The notes under the pieces are model-generated. The model had not been told where the DNA came from and did not search any database. It saw nothing but the letters and a program-made list of their open reading frames with translations. The translations under genes were made by a program, and so were the position numbers. 64,000 nucleotides of DNA from assembly GCF_036250735.1 (NCBI RefSeq), contig NZ_CP109430.1, positions 2,542,001 to 2,606,000 of the forward strand. The letters are read 5' to 3'. Below are positions 1-9,967 of this stretch, piece after piece. This DNA is from Streptosporangium sp. NBC_01495. GTDB taxonomy: Bacteria; Actinomycetota; Actinomycetes; Streptosporangiales; Streptosporangiaceae. Each line of letters begins with the position of its first letter. The first letter of the stretch is position 1.

Positions 1-1
1 C

Positions 2-883
2 GGCTGGCGCACCCGCGTCCAGTTCGCCGTCGACCGCGAGGGCGGCCTGGGCCTGCGCCGCCACCGCTCCCACGACGTCGAGCCGGTGGACGCCTGCCTG
101 ATCGCCCACCCCGAGGTGGAGAACGTCGGCGCCGAGGTCATGAACTGGCGCAACGCCTCCTCGGTGGAGGTCATCGCCTCCAGCACCGGTGACCAGGCGG
201 TCGTGGTCGCTCCCAAGCCCCGGCGCACGGTGGCCGTACCCGACCTGGACGCGAGCGTGGCCGTCTTCGTCGACGAGGGCAAGGGCCGCAGCCGCGTCGT
301 CCACGGCCGCAACCATCTCGTCGAGCGCGTCGCCGACCGTGACTTCCAGGTCACCGGAAGCGGCTTCTGGCAGGTGCACCCCGGCGCCGCCGCGACCCTG
401 CTGGACGCCGTCCTGGAGTTCGCCGCCCCGCAGCCGGGCGAGTGGGCCCTCGACCTCTACTGCGGCGTCGGCCTGTTCGCCGCCGGGCTGGCCGAGGCGG
501 TCGGTCCCGAGGGAGCCGTGTTCGGCGTCGAGTCCGAGTCCGTGGCGGTCAGGGACGCGGAGCGCAACCTCCGCGACCTGCCCCAGGCCCGTTTCGCCAG
601 GGGGCGCGTGGAGAACGCCCTCGACCGCTTCGGCATCGAGCGCGCGGACCTGGTCGTCGTCGACCCGCCCAGGGCGGGCCTGGGCCGCGACGTCGTCGAC
701 AAGGTGGCCACTCTCCAGGCGACCCGGATCGTGTACGTCTCCTGCGACCCGGCGACCCTCGCCCGGGACCTGGCCTGGTTCGCCGAGCGGGGCTACCGCC
801 TCGCCGACCTGCGCGCCTTCGACGCCTTCCCGATGACCCACCATGTGGAGTGCGTGGCTCACCTGGTCAGTGAGACGGTCTAG
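2..883 (+). CDS. Class I SAM-dependent RNA methyltransferase, TrmA/RumA (m5U) family, 5'-truncated
   Basis: The reading frame is already open at base 2 and shows no start, so the N-terminus (where this family usually carries a TRAM domain) lies outside the window. The C-terminal catalytic half is complete: SAM-binding motif DLYCGVGLFA, then DPPRAGL, then SCDPATLARDL holding the catalytic cysteine of m5U methyltransferases, and a final DAFPMTHHVE typical of the family. The family methylates C5 of uridine in tRNA or 23S rRNA using a covalent Cys-C6 adduct. Which RNA is the target cannot be told from this part. It is followed by a convergent hairpin at 975-1003. Confidence 0.93.
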   Translation, partial: GWRTRVQFAVDREGGLGLRRHRSHDVEPVDACLIAHPEVENVGAEVMNWRNASSVEVIASSTGDQAVVVAPKPRRTVAVPDLDASVAVFVDEGKGRSRVVHGRNHLVERVADRDFQVTGSGFWQVHPGAAATLLDAVLEFAAPQPGEWALDLYCGVGLFAAGLAEAVGPEGAVFGVESESVAVRDAERNLRDLPQARFARGRVENALDRFGIERADLVVVDPPRAGLGRDVVDKVATLQATRIVYVSCDPATLARDLAWFAERGYRLADLRAFDAFPMTHHVECVAHLVSETV

Positions 884-974
884 GCGTCTACCTGGGAAAA
901 CGCGGCAGGTGGTGTTTCGTCGAAACCCATGATCACCCCTGTTAAACCGAGATCATGACGCATGATCCCGGAAG

Positions 975-1003
975 CGTCCCGCGATCGATTCGGTCGCGGG
1001 ACG
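975..1003. terminator. Hairpin between convergent genes
   Basis: Arms CGTCCCGCGA (975-984) and TCGCGGGACG (994-1003) pair perfectly over ten bases with a nine-base loop. It lies between the 3' ends of two convergent genes, so it may end transcription from both sides. No T-tract follows, as is usual for actinomycete terminators. Confidence 0.6.
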
Positions 1004-1021
1004 TAGCCGTCCTGTTGAGGT

Positions 1022-1315
1022 TCAGGGGATGTACACCTCGTAGTAGAAGCCCGGCAGCCAAGGGCCACCCCCGCGGAACCAGTGACAGTAGACGAGCCCG
1101 GTGTAGTAACCGGTCTGCGCAGCGTCCTCGTAGGCGAGGTCGCAGGCGGCCAGGGTCTGGTAGGGGCCCTGCAGGTACCAGTCCTGTGCCGGCCACATCC
1201 CGGCGGCCACGGCCGCGCTGGTCTGGGTGGCGGCGAAGGCGGGTGCGGTACCGGCCAGGACACCGGCGCCCAGCGCCATGGCGAGTACAGCGGAATGTAA
1301 TCGGCGGATCTTCAT
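1022..1315 (-). CDS. Small secreted protein of unknown function
   Basis: A 97-residue protein starting MKIRRLHSAV with a classical Sec signal peptide: basic start, hydrophobic core, and an APAFAA cleavage site near residue 29. The mature part, about 68 residues, is rich in Trp and Tyr (WPAQDWYLQG, YYTGLVYCHW, GFYYEVY) and has two cysteines about 19 residues apart that could form one disulfide. The start is fixed by GAGGAG upstream of the ATG. I do not recognise a family. Small Tyr/Trp-rich secreted proteins of this kind are common in actinomycetes. Confidence 0.75.
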   Translation of the reverse strand: MKIRRLHSAVLAMALGAGVLAGTAPAFAATQTSAAVAAGMWPAQDWYLQGPYQTLAACDLAYEDAAQTGYYTGLVYCHWFRGGGPWLPGFYYEVYIP

Positions 1316-1472
1316 CGTGGGTGACTCCTCACATTCGGGAAGGAGAACACCTTCAGATGAGCATCGGCTACCGGGCTTGAGGAGATACCGGTTCTCCATA
1401 TTTCGGCCGGATGGTGCGTTTGTCGGGGCTATTTCGCCCGGCCTGAACACGTGAGCGCCCGCTCGACGGTTG

Positions 1473-3518
1473 TCAGAGGGCGAGCTGGCGGGGGCGGGTG
1501 ATCTCCCGGGCCGTGGTGGCCGCCGCCTCCATACGGGCCAGGGGGTCGGCGTCGGCGAGGGTGCCGAACGACAGTCGGGTGAGGTCTTCGATGCGCCGGA
1601 TCGGGACCTGGTAGGTCTTGTAGGCGCCGTAGGAGAACTCGGCGGGGGCGGCCTCCAGGCCGTCGATGAGGTGGTCTTGACTGAGCAGGTAGCCGGTGGC
1701 CGACAGCTCACCGTTCTGTTTGGTCATCGCCACGACTTTCCAGTACTGGCGGGGCAACTGGACGCCGCGGTAGGGGTCGTCGTCGTCGGCCAGGACCGGG
1801 CCGGTGAAGACGGTGGCTTTCAGGTCGCGAGTGTCGGCGTTGTCCAGGATGTAGTCCTCCAGCCCGGCCCAGGTGGTCTGGTTCTGGTTGAAGTCCTTGT
1901 GCTGCGGGGTGCAGTTGGTGAAGTGGAAGGTGTCGTCGTTACCGGCCTTGGCCACCGCCTGACCGGCCCCCCACGCCGGATCCAGGCGGCGCACCAGGTG
2001 GCCGCGGTCTAGGGGGTTGTCGCGGTAGACCTCCTCCCCGGCCTGTTCGCTGTCGGGCAGGCGGGGGTCGAAGATCCAGCGGTCGGGGTCGCGGCGGATG
2101 CGCCGGCTGGTCGCGCCGTCGATGTTGACCGCGGTGAAGAGGGCGAGCCGCCGCTGCCGGTTCATCACCACGCTGAAGTGGTGATAGTTCAGCACGTGCG
2201 CCTGCCCGTCGCCGGCGTGCCGGTTGAGCGCCGCCAGCGGGACAAGATCGGGGGAAAGGGCGGGTAGTGGCACCCGATGCCCGCCCGGCAGGAAGTCCGG
2301 GTCATAGCCGCGGCGGCCGGCGTAGTCCGGATCGATCTGGATCGCCTCCGGCGCCGCCGCGGCCGGGCCGGTGGCGTCGACCGGTTCGCTGCGGAGTCGG
2401 ATGTCGAAGGGGACCGTCAGCGTCAGCGTCACCTGCCCGGCGGTCGGCCGCCCCACCGGCTCCAGCCGTTCGGCGGGCTCGACGGGTCGGATGAGCGACC
2501 GGTCGGCCGGAGCGGTCAGGGTCGCCGAGGCGGGCGGGAGGCTGATGCGTTCGGTGAACAACCGGTCGACCAGGGTCTGCTGGGCCGATGGGAACGGCTG
2601 GCCGCGCAGGAAGGTCAGCAGCCGGCTGACCCGTACCCCTTCGTTGATGACGCCGCCGAACGCGTCGTGGTCGGGGGCGGGGACGCCGGCGTGGTGCAAA
2701 GCCACGATCTCCCACTGGTCGTTGAAGACCGGGGAGCCGGAGGATCCGGGCTCGGTGTCGGTTTGGTAGTGCAGGAACGACTCCAGGATGTCGACGATCC
2801 GGTTTTCCCGCAGGGCGACCTGTTTCTTCTCCCCGCCCGGATGCTGGATGATCGTGACGAAGTCGCCGACGATGGCTTTGCCCTCGGCGGCCACCAGCCG
2901 GTTGAACCCGAACCGGGCCAGCTCGCCTGTGCCGGCCTTCACCGCCACCAGCGCGAAGTCCAGCTCTTGGTCGGCGAAGAAGAACCGGCCCGGATCCAGG
3001 GAGAAGCCCTGCAGCGGGAGTGGCCGTCCGTCGATGCCGTCCTGGTAGTCGAACTCGACGCCACTGCGGCCGGCCGTGTGGGCATCGGTGAGCACGTGGT
3101 GGTTGGTGAGCAGCAGGTCCGGGGAGACCAGCGATCCGGTGCCGTAGCCGGCCAGCCGCCCGCGCGCGTCACGGACGATCACGCGCCCGACCGCCCGCGC
3201 CGCCGCCGCCCCGCCTTCCAGGTAGCCGACAGGCAGCAGGTCGTTGGTTTGGATGATCCGTTCCAGCACCGCCGCCGCCGCTGTCACGGCCGTCGGTTGC
3301 GCTGCGGCTATCGCTGTGGGATCGATCGGGCGGATGTCTCGGTAGTGGCGGCTGAGCCGATCGATGCGGGCGGCCACCCGCACCGGCTCATCGGCTCGGA
3401 CGATCCCACCCGGCTCGGCGAGTACGGCGATCTTCCGTCGGCGCTGCTCGCTCCTGTCGGCTACCCGCGCGGCCACATCCTCTTGCAATCCGACGGCCGG
3501 TTCTTCGACAGAATTCAT
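1473..3518 (-). CDS. Trypsin-like serine protease fused to DNA/RNA non-specific endonuclease
   Basis: A 681-residue two-enzyme protein. The N-terminal half is a V8/trypsin-like protease. It shows His141 in LLTNHHV, Asp188 in ELDFAL and Ser260 in GSSGSP, so the triad is complete. The C-terminal half is a Serratia-type beta-beta-alpha-metal nuclease with Asp504-Arg-Gly-His507 and the downstream NCTPQ...N metal-ligand region. No signal peptide or membrane segment is seen, so it probably acts in the cytoplasm. The start ATG follows GGAGG closely. A perfect 18-bp palindrome lies about 70 bp upstream. Trypsin-like domains joined to toxic effector domains are known from bacterial conflict and programmed-death genes. 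That role is inference here. Confidence 0.9.
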   Translation of the reverse strand: MNSVEEPAVGLQEDVAARVADRSEQRRRKIAVLAEPGGIVRADEPVRVAARIDRLSRHYRDIRPIDPTAIAAAQPTAVTAAAAVLERIIQTNDLLPVGYLEGGAAAARAVGRVIVRDARGRLAGYGTGSLVSPDLLLTNHHVLTDAHTAGRSGVEFDYQDGIDGRPLPLQGFSLDPGRFFFADQELDFALVAVKAGTGELARFGFNRLVAAEGKAIVGDFVTIIQHPGGEKKQVALRENRIVDILESFLHYQTDTEPGSSGSPVFNDQWEIVALHHAGVPAPDHDAFGGVINEGVRVSRLLTFLRGQPFPSAQQTLVDRLFTERISLPPASATLTAPADRSLIRPVEPAERLEPVGRPTAGQVTLTLTVPFDIRLRSEPVDATGPAAAAPEAIQIDPDYAGRRGYDPDFLPGGHRVPLPALSPDLVPLAALNRHAGDGQAHVLNYHHFSVVMNRQRRLALFTAVNIDGATSRRIRRDPDRWIFDPRLPDSEQAGEEVYRDNPLDRGHLVRRLDPAWGAGQAVAKAGNDDTFHFTNCTPQHKDFNQNQTTWAGLEDYILDNADTRDLKATVFTGPVLADDDDPYRGVQLPRQYWKVVAMTKQNGELSATGYLLSQDHLIDGLEAAPAEFSYGAYKTYQVPIRRIEDLTRLSFGTLADADPLARMEAAATTAREITRPRQLAL

Positions 3519-3585
3519 GCCCTGCCTCCATCCCGCCGCCCCGGCCGGCCCCGTCGCTTTCCTGATGGGGGCGTTATTCCCCGAC

Positions 3586-3603
3586 GAGAATCAGGTGATT
3601 CTC
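3586..3603. promoter_or_regulatory. Perfect palindrome, candidate operator of the protease-nuclease gene
   Basis: GAGAATCA-GG-TGATTCTC is a perfect 18-bp inverted repeat 68-85 bp upstream of the protease-nuclease start. It is a dyad of the size bound by dimeric repressors. No regulator gene adjoins it, so the binder is unknown. Confidence 0.5.
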
Positions 3604-3778
3604 CCGGGAATGGGCCAATTGTCTGTCGACCGTGCGGGTGGACACCGGGGCTGAGAGGTTCCGGGCTCGAACAGGGCGGCCGGGTGTCCCGTCACCGCGC
3701 TACCGCCCGGCCGATTCCAGCCCCGGGGACCGGAACGTCCGCCGGCCCGTGTTCGCGACGCACAGGCCGAAGATGAGA

Positions 3779-5428
<1,650 letters not shown>

Positions 5429-5509
5429 TTATCCGGGACGGCGCCCGCGACGGACGGTCCACCGGCGGGAGGCCAACCCGACGACGTACCTCGCCGTCCC
5501 GGCACATGC

Positions 5510-5536
5510 CTGGCACTCTCCAGGCGTGAGTGCCAG
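5510..5536. promoter_or_regulatory. CIRCE element (HrcA operator) of groEL
   Basis: CTGGCACTC (5510-5518), nine bases, then GAGTGCCAG (5528-5536): a perfect 9-9-9 inverted repeat matching the CIRCE consensus TTAGCACTC-N9-GAGTGCTAA except at its outer bases. It sits in the groEL promoter region and is the known HrcA binding site. Confidence 0.9.
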
Positions 5537-5562
5537 GCGTTCCATCGCACTCTACCCACAAC

Positions 5563-5595
5563 TTGCGTGTCACGCACATAGTGCGCGGCACGCAA
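5563..5595. promoter_or_regulatory. 33-bp imperfect palindrome, candidate TetR operator
   Basis: TTGCGTGTCACGCAC (5563-5577), ATA, then GTGCGCGGCACGCAA (5581-5595). Thirteen of fifteen positions are symmetric. It lies 20 bp before the TetR start and 27 bp from the CIRCE element, so it could control the TetR gene and possibly touch the divergent groEL promoter. Confidence 0.65.
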
Positions 5596-5614
5596 TATCT
5601 AGTAGGGTTGCCCC

Positions 5615-6229
5615 ATGAACGACGACGCCATGGGCCTCCGGGCACGCAACAGCCAGGCCACCCGGGAGGCGATCGGCCATGCCGCGCTGCGTCTCGCCAT
5701 CGAGCAGGGCCCCAGCGGGCTGGCCCTTGTCCGCGTCCATGACATCGCCACGGCCGCGGGAGTCTCCCCTCGCACCTACAACAACTACTTCTCCAGCAGG
5801 GCGGAGGCGATCTGCGCCTTCCAGGCCGACCAGGCCGGGCGCGCGGGGCAGGCGCTGCGCTCCAGGCCCGCCGACGAGCCGCTCGACCAGGCCGTCGTCG
5901 CGGCCGTGGTCGAGCTCTACACCGACCCCGAGCCCGACAAGGCCGGCCTGCGCATGATCATGTCGACGCCCGAGCTGGAGGGCGAGGCGCTGAAGGCGTT
6001 CACCATGGCGGAGGGCCCGCTCGCCGAGGCGATCGCGACGCGCACCGGCACCGACCCCGGACGCGACCTGTTCCCCGCCGTCACGGCCGCCGCGGTCGCC
6101 GGCGCCATCCGGGTGGCGGGGCGGCACTGGCTCGAACCCGGAAACACCGAGTCCTTCGCCACCACCCTGCGCCGCGCCCTTTCCTGCGTCTTTCCCGGCA
6201 CGCCGCCCGAAGGCCCGCGGGATCGGTGA
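5615..6229 (+). CDS. TetR/AcrR family transcriptional regulator
   Basis: A 204-residue TetR-type repressor. The N-terminal helix-turn-helix is clear: residues about 14-60 contain [18 protein letters not shown], then [19 protein letters not shown]. The C-terminal ligand domain resembles the mycofactocin/TetR group but is not diagnostic. The 33-bp palindrome just upstream is its likely operator, implying autoregulation. There is no good Shine-Dalgarno sequence, and the message may be nearly leaderless. A second in-frame ATG five codons later is possible. It is divergent from groEL and is not part of an operon. Confidence 0.9.
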   Translation: MNDDAMGLRARNSQATREAIGHAALRLAIEQGPSGLALVRVHDIATAAGVSPRTYNNYFSSRAEAICAFQADQAGRAGQALRSRPADEPLDQAVVAAVVELYTDPEPDKAGLRMIMSTPELEGEALKAFTMAEGPLAEAIATRTGTDPGRDLFPAVTAAAVAGAIRVAGRHWLEPGNTESFATTLRRALSCVFPGTPPEGPRDR

Positions 6230-6427
6230 CCGGCGTCCGAGACATCGCCTGGCGAAAGGAGCGACGTTGCCGGGCGGGGCCGCGTGGCCGTGGTCCCGGA
6301 GCGGGACGAGGAGCGGATCGTCGCGGACTTCGGTGCCGATGAGGGGGTGAACGGCTCGTCCGGGCGCGGGTGAGGCCGGTGGTGTGACAGCGGTCCTACC
6401 GGTGACCCGACGATGTGACCGGTGGTC

Positions 6428-7102
6428 CTACCGGTAATCCGGCGCGCTCGCGTCGTGGACCAGCAAGGCGATCTGGACCCGGTTGTTGAGATCCAGCCGG
6501 GTCAGGATCCGTGACACGTGCGTCTTCACCGTGGGCAGCGCCAGATGCAGCTCCCGCGCGATCTCCGCGTTGGAGCGGCCGCGCCCGACCGCCAGGGCCA
6601 CCTCCCGCTCCCGCTCGGCCAGCAGCGCCAGCCGGGCCCGCGCGGCGGCGGCCCGGTCGTCCCGCCCGGAGCCGTCCGCCACCTGCTCGATGAGCCGCCT
6701 GGTGACGGCGGGGGAGAGCACCGGATCTCCGGCGGCCACCGTCCGGATGGCCGTGACGATGTCCTGCGGCAGGGTGTCCTTGAGGAGGAACCCGGCCGCG
6801 CCGGCGCGCAGCGCCCGCAGCACGTGCGCGTCGGTGTGGAAGGTGGTCAGGACCAGCACCTCCGGGGCGCCGGGCCGGGCCCGGAGCCTCTCGGTGGCGG
6901 CCAGCCCGTCGACGCCCGGCATCCGGATGTCCATCAACACCAGGTCGGGCCCGTACGCGGTGACCAGCGCGGGCACCTCGGCCCCGTCGGCGGCCTCCGC
7001 GACGATCTCGATGTCCGGGGCGCCACCCAGCATCAGGCGCAGCCCGGCCCGCACGATCGCGTCGTCGTCGACCAGCAGGACGCGGATCACCTCATTCCCC
7101 AT
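6428..7102 (-). CDS. LuxR/NarL-family response regulator
   Basis: 224 residues. The receiver domain is at residues 5-120, with the phospho-acceptor aspartate in LVLMDIRMPGVDG. The LuxR helix-turn-helix is near residues 155-215 (REREVALAVGRGRSNAEIARELHLALPTVKTHV). It acts as a DNA-binding output partner of the kinase encoded just upstream. Its ATG lies inside the kinase 3' end (11-base overlap), so the two are translationally coupled. Its last codons include a 12-bp sequence, GGTCCTACCGGT, that is repeated 32 bp further downstream. Confidence 0.95.
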   Translation of the reverse strand: MGNEVIRVLLVDDDAIVRAGLRLMLGGAPDIEIVAEAADGAEVPALVTAYGPDLVLMDIRMPGVDGLAATERLRARPGAPEVLVLTTFHTDAHVLRALRAGAAGFLLKDTLPQDIVTAIRTVAAGDPVLSPAVTRRLIEQVADGSGRDDRAAAARARLALLAEREREVALAVGRGRSNAEIARELHLALPTVKTHVSRILTRLDLNNRVQIALLVHDASAPDYR

Positions 7103-8303
7103 CCTGGCCGCCGGACCCGGTTCGTGCGGTGGGTGCGATGTCCGTCGTGGGCCAGGGGAGCCAGGCGCGCACCCGGAAGCCGCCGTCGGCGGGGCCGGCC
7201 GTCAGCTCGCCGCCCGCCAGCCGGGCCCGTTCGGCCAGCCCGATCAGTCCCTGCCCGCCGCCCGCGCCCGCGCTCTCGCCCGCGCCGGAGACCGGAGCCG
7301 GTCCCGGCGGCGGTGCGTTACGGACCTCCACCGCCAGCCTGCCGGCCGGGTCCCCGCTCACCTCCACCGCGACCGCCGCGCCGGGCGCGTGCTTACGCGC
7401 GTTGGTCAGCGCCTCCTGCACGATCCGGTACGCCGTACGTCCCACCAGGGGCGGTGGCACCGGTCCGTCCGGCGGCCCGGTCAGCTCGATCCGGCCGCCC
7501 GTCGCCCGCGCCTCCGCCACCAGCCGGGCCAGGTCCGCCAGTTCCGGCTGCGGTCGCTCACCCTCCTCCGGCCCGGCCCGCAGTACCCCGATCACCTCGC
7601 GCAGGTCGCGCAGGGCCAGGTGGGCGCTCTCCCGGATCACCCCGGCGGCCCGCGCGATCTCCGTCCGGGACGCGTCCGGGTTGAACTCCAGCGCCCCCGC
7701 GTGCACGCTCAGCATCGACAGCCGGTGGCCGAGCACGTCGTGCATCTCGCGGGCGATCTCCTCCCGCGTCTCCCGCCGGGCCCATTCGGCCCGCAACTCC
7801 GCGCCCGCCTCGGCGAGTTCCGCGCGCTCGCGCAGCGAGGCGATCAGCTGCTGCCGGGAGCGCCGGAACAGCCCCCACCCGATGGCCCCGGCGATCAGCG
7901 CGAAGTACGTCAGCGCCGAACCCGCCCGTTCCTCGGACAGCTCCGCCACCCGCCACAGGAAGACGGGCAGCGGGGCGAAGGCCAGCGCCACCACCCACGC
8001 CGTGACCCGCCACGGCCGGGTCGCGGCCACCGTGAACACCGCCACCATCGCCGGGCCGGTCAGGTAGTGCGCCCAGGTGCCCACCAGCAGCAGCGCCACC
8101 GCCAGTGGCACCGGCCAGCGCCGCCGCAGGAGTGTCGCCGCGCACCCCAGCCCGCCGACCACCTGGTCGACGTCCCGCCACACGGGATCGAGGTCCTCGG
8201 GAACCGGTACGGACTGCGAGCTGACGGCGGCGAAGCAGGCGGCGAAGAGGAACAGCGCCACGTCGGCGACCCAGTCGCGGCGGGTGCGGTGGATACGGCG
8301 CAT
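7092..8303 (-). CDS. Sensor histidine kinase (HisKA_3 / NarL type)
   Basis: About 403 residues from MRRIHRTRRDW. The N-terminal half has four to five hydrophobic membrane segments and almost no extracellular loop, as in DesK-like kinases that sense membrane or intramembrane cues. The dimerisation helix holds the phospho-histidine in AREMHDVLGHRLS. The HATPase domain has the N box EALTNARKHAPG and the G box GGGQGLIGLAERARLAGG. I chose the ATG at 8303 because upstream codons lack a start with a ribosome site and lie in non-membrane, Gly/Arg-rich sequence. No strong Shine-Dalgarno is seen for any start. It forms an operon with the response regulator. Confidence 0.92.
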   Translation of the reverse strand: MRRIHRTRRDWVADVALFLFAACFAAVSSQSVPVPEDLDPVWRDVDQVVGGLGCAATLLRRRWPVPLAVALLLVGTWAHYLTGPAMVAVFTVAATRPWRVTAWVVALAFAPLPVFLWRVAELSEERAGSALTYFALIAGAIGWGLFRRSRQQLIASLRERAELAEAGAELRAEWARRETREEIAREMHDVLGHRLSMLSVHAGALEFNPDASRTEIARAAGVIRESAHLALRDLREVIGVLRAGPEEGERPQPELADLARLVAEARATGGRIELTGPPDGPVPPPLVGRTAYRIVQEALTNARKHAPGAAVAVEVSGDPAGRLAVEVRNAPPPGPAPVSGAGESAGAGGGQGLIGLAERARLAGGELTAGPADGGFRVRAWLPWPTTDIAPTARTGSGGQDGE

Positions 8304-8461
8304 AATCCAGAAATTTACGCGGCCCCCGCCCGCGACCGGGCGTTCGTGCCGCGACCCGATACTTAAGTACGACGTCGAGCCCGCCGGCGGCCAACCTCGG
8401 TCGCCGCCCGGCCATCTTGAGCCCGATTCCGTGCCCGGCACCGCGCGCCTACCGTCGGGCC

Positions 8462-8701
8462 ATGACCTCCACCACCCCGAAGTCCTTCCTGGCGACCCTG
8501 TCCGGCCTGCTTTGCTTCGTCCTCGTCGTCGGTGGCGCGAGCGGCCTCCTGCACGAGTGGTTCGGCTGGATCCACCTCATGGGCTTCGTCCGCTTCCTCG
8601 TCCCCGGCGGCTACGAGATCTACAGCTACGTCGTCATGATCGTCCTCGGCCTCGCGGTGGGCGCGGCCGGCGACGCGGTCACCCGGCGCGGCCGCAAGTG
8701 A
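8462..8701 (+). CDS. Small integral membrane protein
   Basis: 79 residues beginning MTSTTPKSFL. Two membrane segments are evident (LATLSGLLCFVLVVGGASGLL and YVVMIVLGLAVGAAGDAV), joined by an aromatic loop containing HEWFGWIHLMGF. The C-terminus is basic (RRGRK) and probably cytoplasmic. There is no recognisable ribosome site. A TACCGT hexamer seven bases before the ATG suggests leaderless transcription. It is divergent from the histidine kinase gene. I know no function for it. Confidence 0.7.
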   Translation: MTSTTPKSFLATLSGLLCFVLVVGGASGLLHEWFGWIHLMGFVRFLVPGGYEIYSYVVMIVLGLAVGAAGDAVTRRGRK

Positions 8702-8743
8702 CCGCAGGGGTGTGAGAAGCACCCTCCGGCGGGCACGCGCAGA

Positions 8744-8800
8744 TCGTACCGATCGGTTCGATCGTCTGCTGTCTTCACATGTCGTACCGATCGGTTCGAT
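8744..8800. repeat. Two 19-bp direct repeats, each an operator-like palindrome
   Basis: TCGTACCGATCGGTTCGAT occurs exactly at 8744-8762 and again at 8782-8800, start to start 38 bp. Each copy is centred on the palindrome ACCGATCGGT. They lie between the 3' ends of two convergent genes, where operators are not expected. Confidence 0.85.
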
Positions 8801-9286
8801 TCACTGGGTCACCTTCTGGAGGAACCCGGCCACGTTGGCCGCGGTTCTGTCGATCTTTTCCTCGAGCGTGAGCGACTCGGGCATCCGCCCGCCGGGCCCG
8901 ACGTCCTTCTTGCCGCGCAGGTAGAGGGAACAGGCCAGGTCGGTGCAGATGTAGGCGCCCACGGAATCGCCGTTGCCGCCGGTGCGGCGGGCGGTCATCA
9001 GCGACACGCCGTCGCCGGTGTGCGTGGTCAGGCAGAGCGAGCACATGCTGCGCCGTGCGTGCCCGGCATGCGGGGAGGCCCGCCGCAGCGCCACCCCGAC
9101 CAGCCGGTCGCCGTGCTCGGCGACCAGGTAGGTGCGGCCGGGGGACGAGGGGTCCCGCCAGCCGAGGAAGTCCAGGTCGTCCCAGGGCAGGGCGTCGAGG
9201 TCCCTGGGTACGGCGAGGCGCTTGACCTCGCCCTTGGTGCAGTTGACGAAAGAGGCACGGATCTCGCGCTCGAAAATCGCTCTCAT
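8801..9286 (-). CDS. FBP domain protein (EF-G-binding, FusB-like zinc-finger C-terminal family)
   Basis: 161 residues. It begins MRAIFEREIRASFVNCTKGE, typical of actinobacterial FBP-domain proteins, with LPWDDLDFLGWRDP following. A treble-clef zinc finger is formed by CSLC and the later CTDLAC pair. The domain is named after the FusB-type EF-G-binding proteins that free stalled EF-G from the ribosome and give fusidic acid resistance. Whether this protein binds EF-G is inference. It is divergent from a TetR gene and shares an 81-bp promoter region with it, so TetR control is likely. Confidence 0.85.
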   Translation of the reverse strand: MRAIFEREIRASFVNCTKGEVKRLAVPRDLDALPWDDLDFLGWRDPSSPGRTYLVAEHGDRLVGVALRRASPHAGHARRSMCSLCLTTHTGDGVSLMTARRTGGNGDSVGAYICTDLACSLYLRGKKDVGPGGRMPESLTLEEKIDRTAANVAGFLQKVTQ

Positions 9287-9335
9287 AGCTGGAAAGCTAG
9301 CTCTAGTATGCTATAACAGCAAGCCATTAAGTTTT

Positions 9336-9354
9336 TTCCTAGGGCTCCTAGGAA
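9336..9354. promoter_or_regulatory. Perfect 19-bp inverted repeat, candidate TetR operator
   Basis: TTCCTAGG-GCT-CCTAGGAA is perfect over both eight-base arms. It sits 13 bp before the TetR start, in the region shared with the divergent FBP gene, and just downstream of a TATAAC-like -10. Confidence 0.7.
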
Positions 9355-9367
9355 GAGGGGATGGCGC

Positions 9368-9967
9368 ATGGCGCGTGCCGGAGTGACCGTCGAACGGCTG
9401 GCCGAGGCGGCGGCGGAGCTCGCCGACGAGGTGGGGCTGGGAAACGTGACCGTCTCGGAGGTCGCGCGCAGGTTCGGCGTGAAGGACGCGAGCCTGTACT
9501 CGCACATCAGGAACGCGCACGAGCTACGGGCCCGGGTGGCCGTGCTGGCGCTGGCCGAGCTCGCCGACCGGGGCGCGGCGGCGCTGGCCGGCCGGGCGGG
9601 CAAGGACGCGCTGGTCGCCTTCGCCAACGTCTATCGCGACTACGCCAAGGAGCATCCGGGCAGGTACGCGGCGACGCAGGTCGAGCTCGACCCGGAGACC
9701 GCGAAGGCGAGCGCGGCGCGCCGGCACTCGGACATGACGCGGGCCATCCTGCGCGGCTACGCACTGGTGGAGCCCGACCAGACCGATGCGGTCCGGCTGC
9801 TGGGCAGCGTCTTTCACGGGTTCGTGAGCCTGGAACAGGCGGGTGGCTTCCGCCATCACCCACGCGGCGCGGACGAATCCTGGGGCCGGGTGCTCGACAC
9901 GCTCGACGTCGCGCTCCGCGGCTGGCCGGCGGGTGCGGGCGACGCCGGCGCGAGCCGCACGCCGTGA
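9368..9967 (+). CDS. TetR family regulator with TetR_C_33/WHG-type ligand domain
   Basis: 199 residues. The N-terminal helix-turn-helix reads LAEAAAELADEVGLGNVTVSEVARRFGV, then KDASLYSHI. The C-terminal part (LRARVAVLALAELADRG, later SVFHGFVSLEQAGGF) matches the WHG or TetR_C_33 ligand domain. GGAAGAGGGG precedes the start. The perfect inverted repeat at 9336-9354 is its probable operator, controlling itself and the divergent FBP gene. The inducing ligand is not evident. Confidence 0.92.
   Translation: MARAGVTVERLAEAAAELADEVGLGNVTVSEVARRFGVKDASLYSHIRNAHELRARVAVLALAELADRGAAALAGRAGKDALVAFANVYRDYAKEHPGRYAATQVELDPETAKASAARRHSDMTRAILRGYALVEPDQTDAVRLLGSVFHGFVSLEQAGGFRHHPRGADESWGRVLDTLDVALRGWPAGAGDAGASRTP

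Noticed and set aside
6283..6373. Short plus-strand frame (VVPERDEERIVADFGADEGV)
   Set aside because: It looks slightly protein-like, possibly a dehydrogenase fragment, but is too short and has no neighbours or start to support it.
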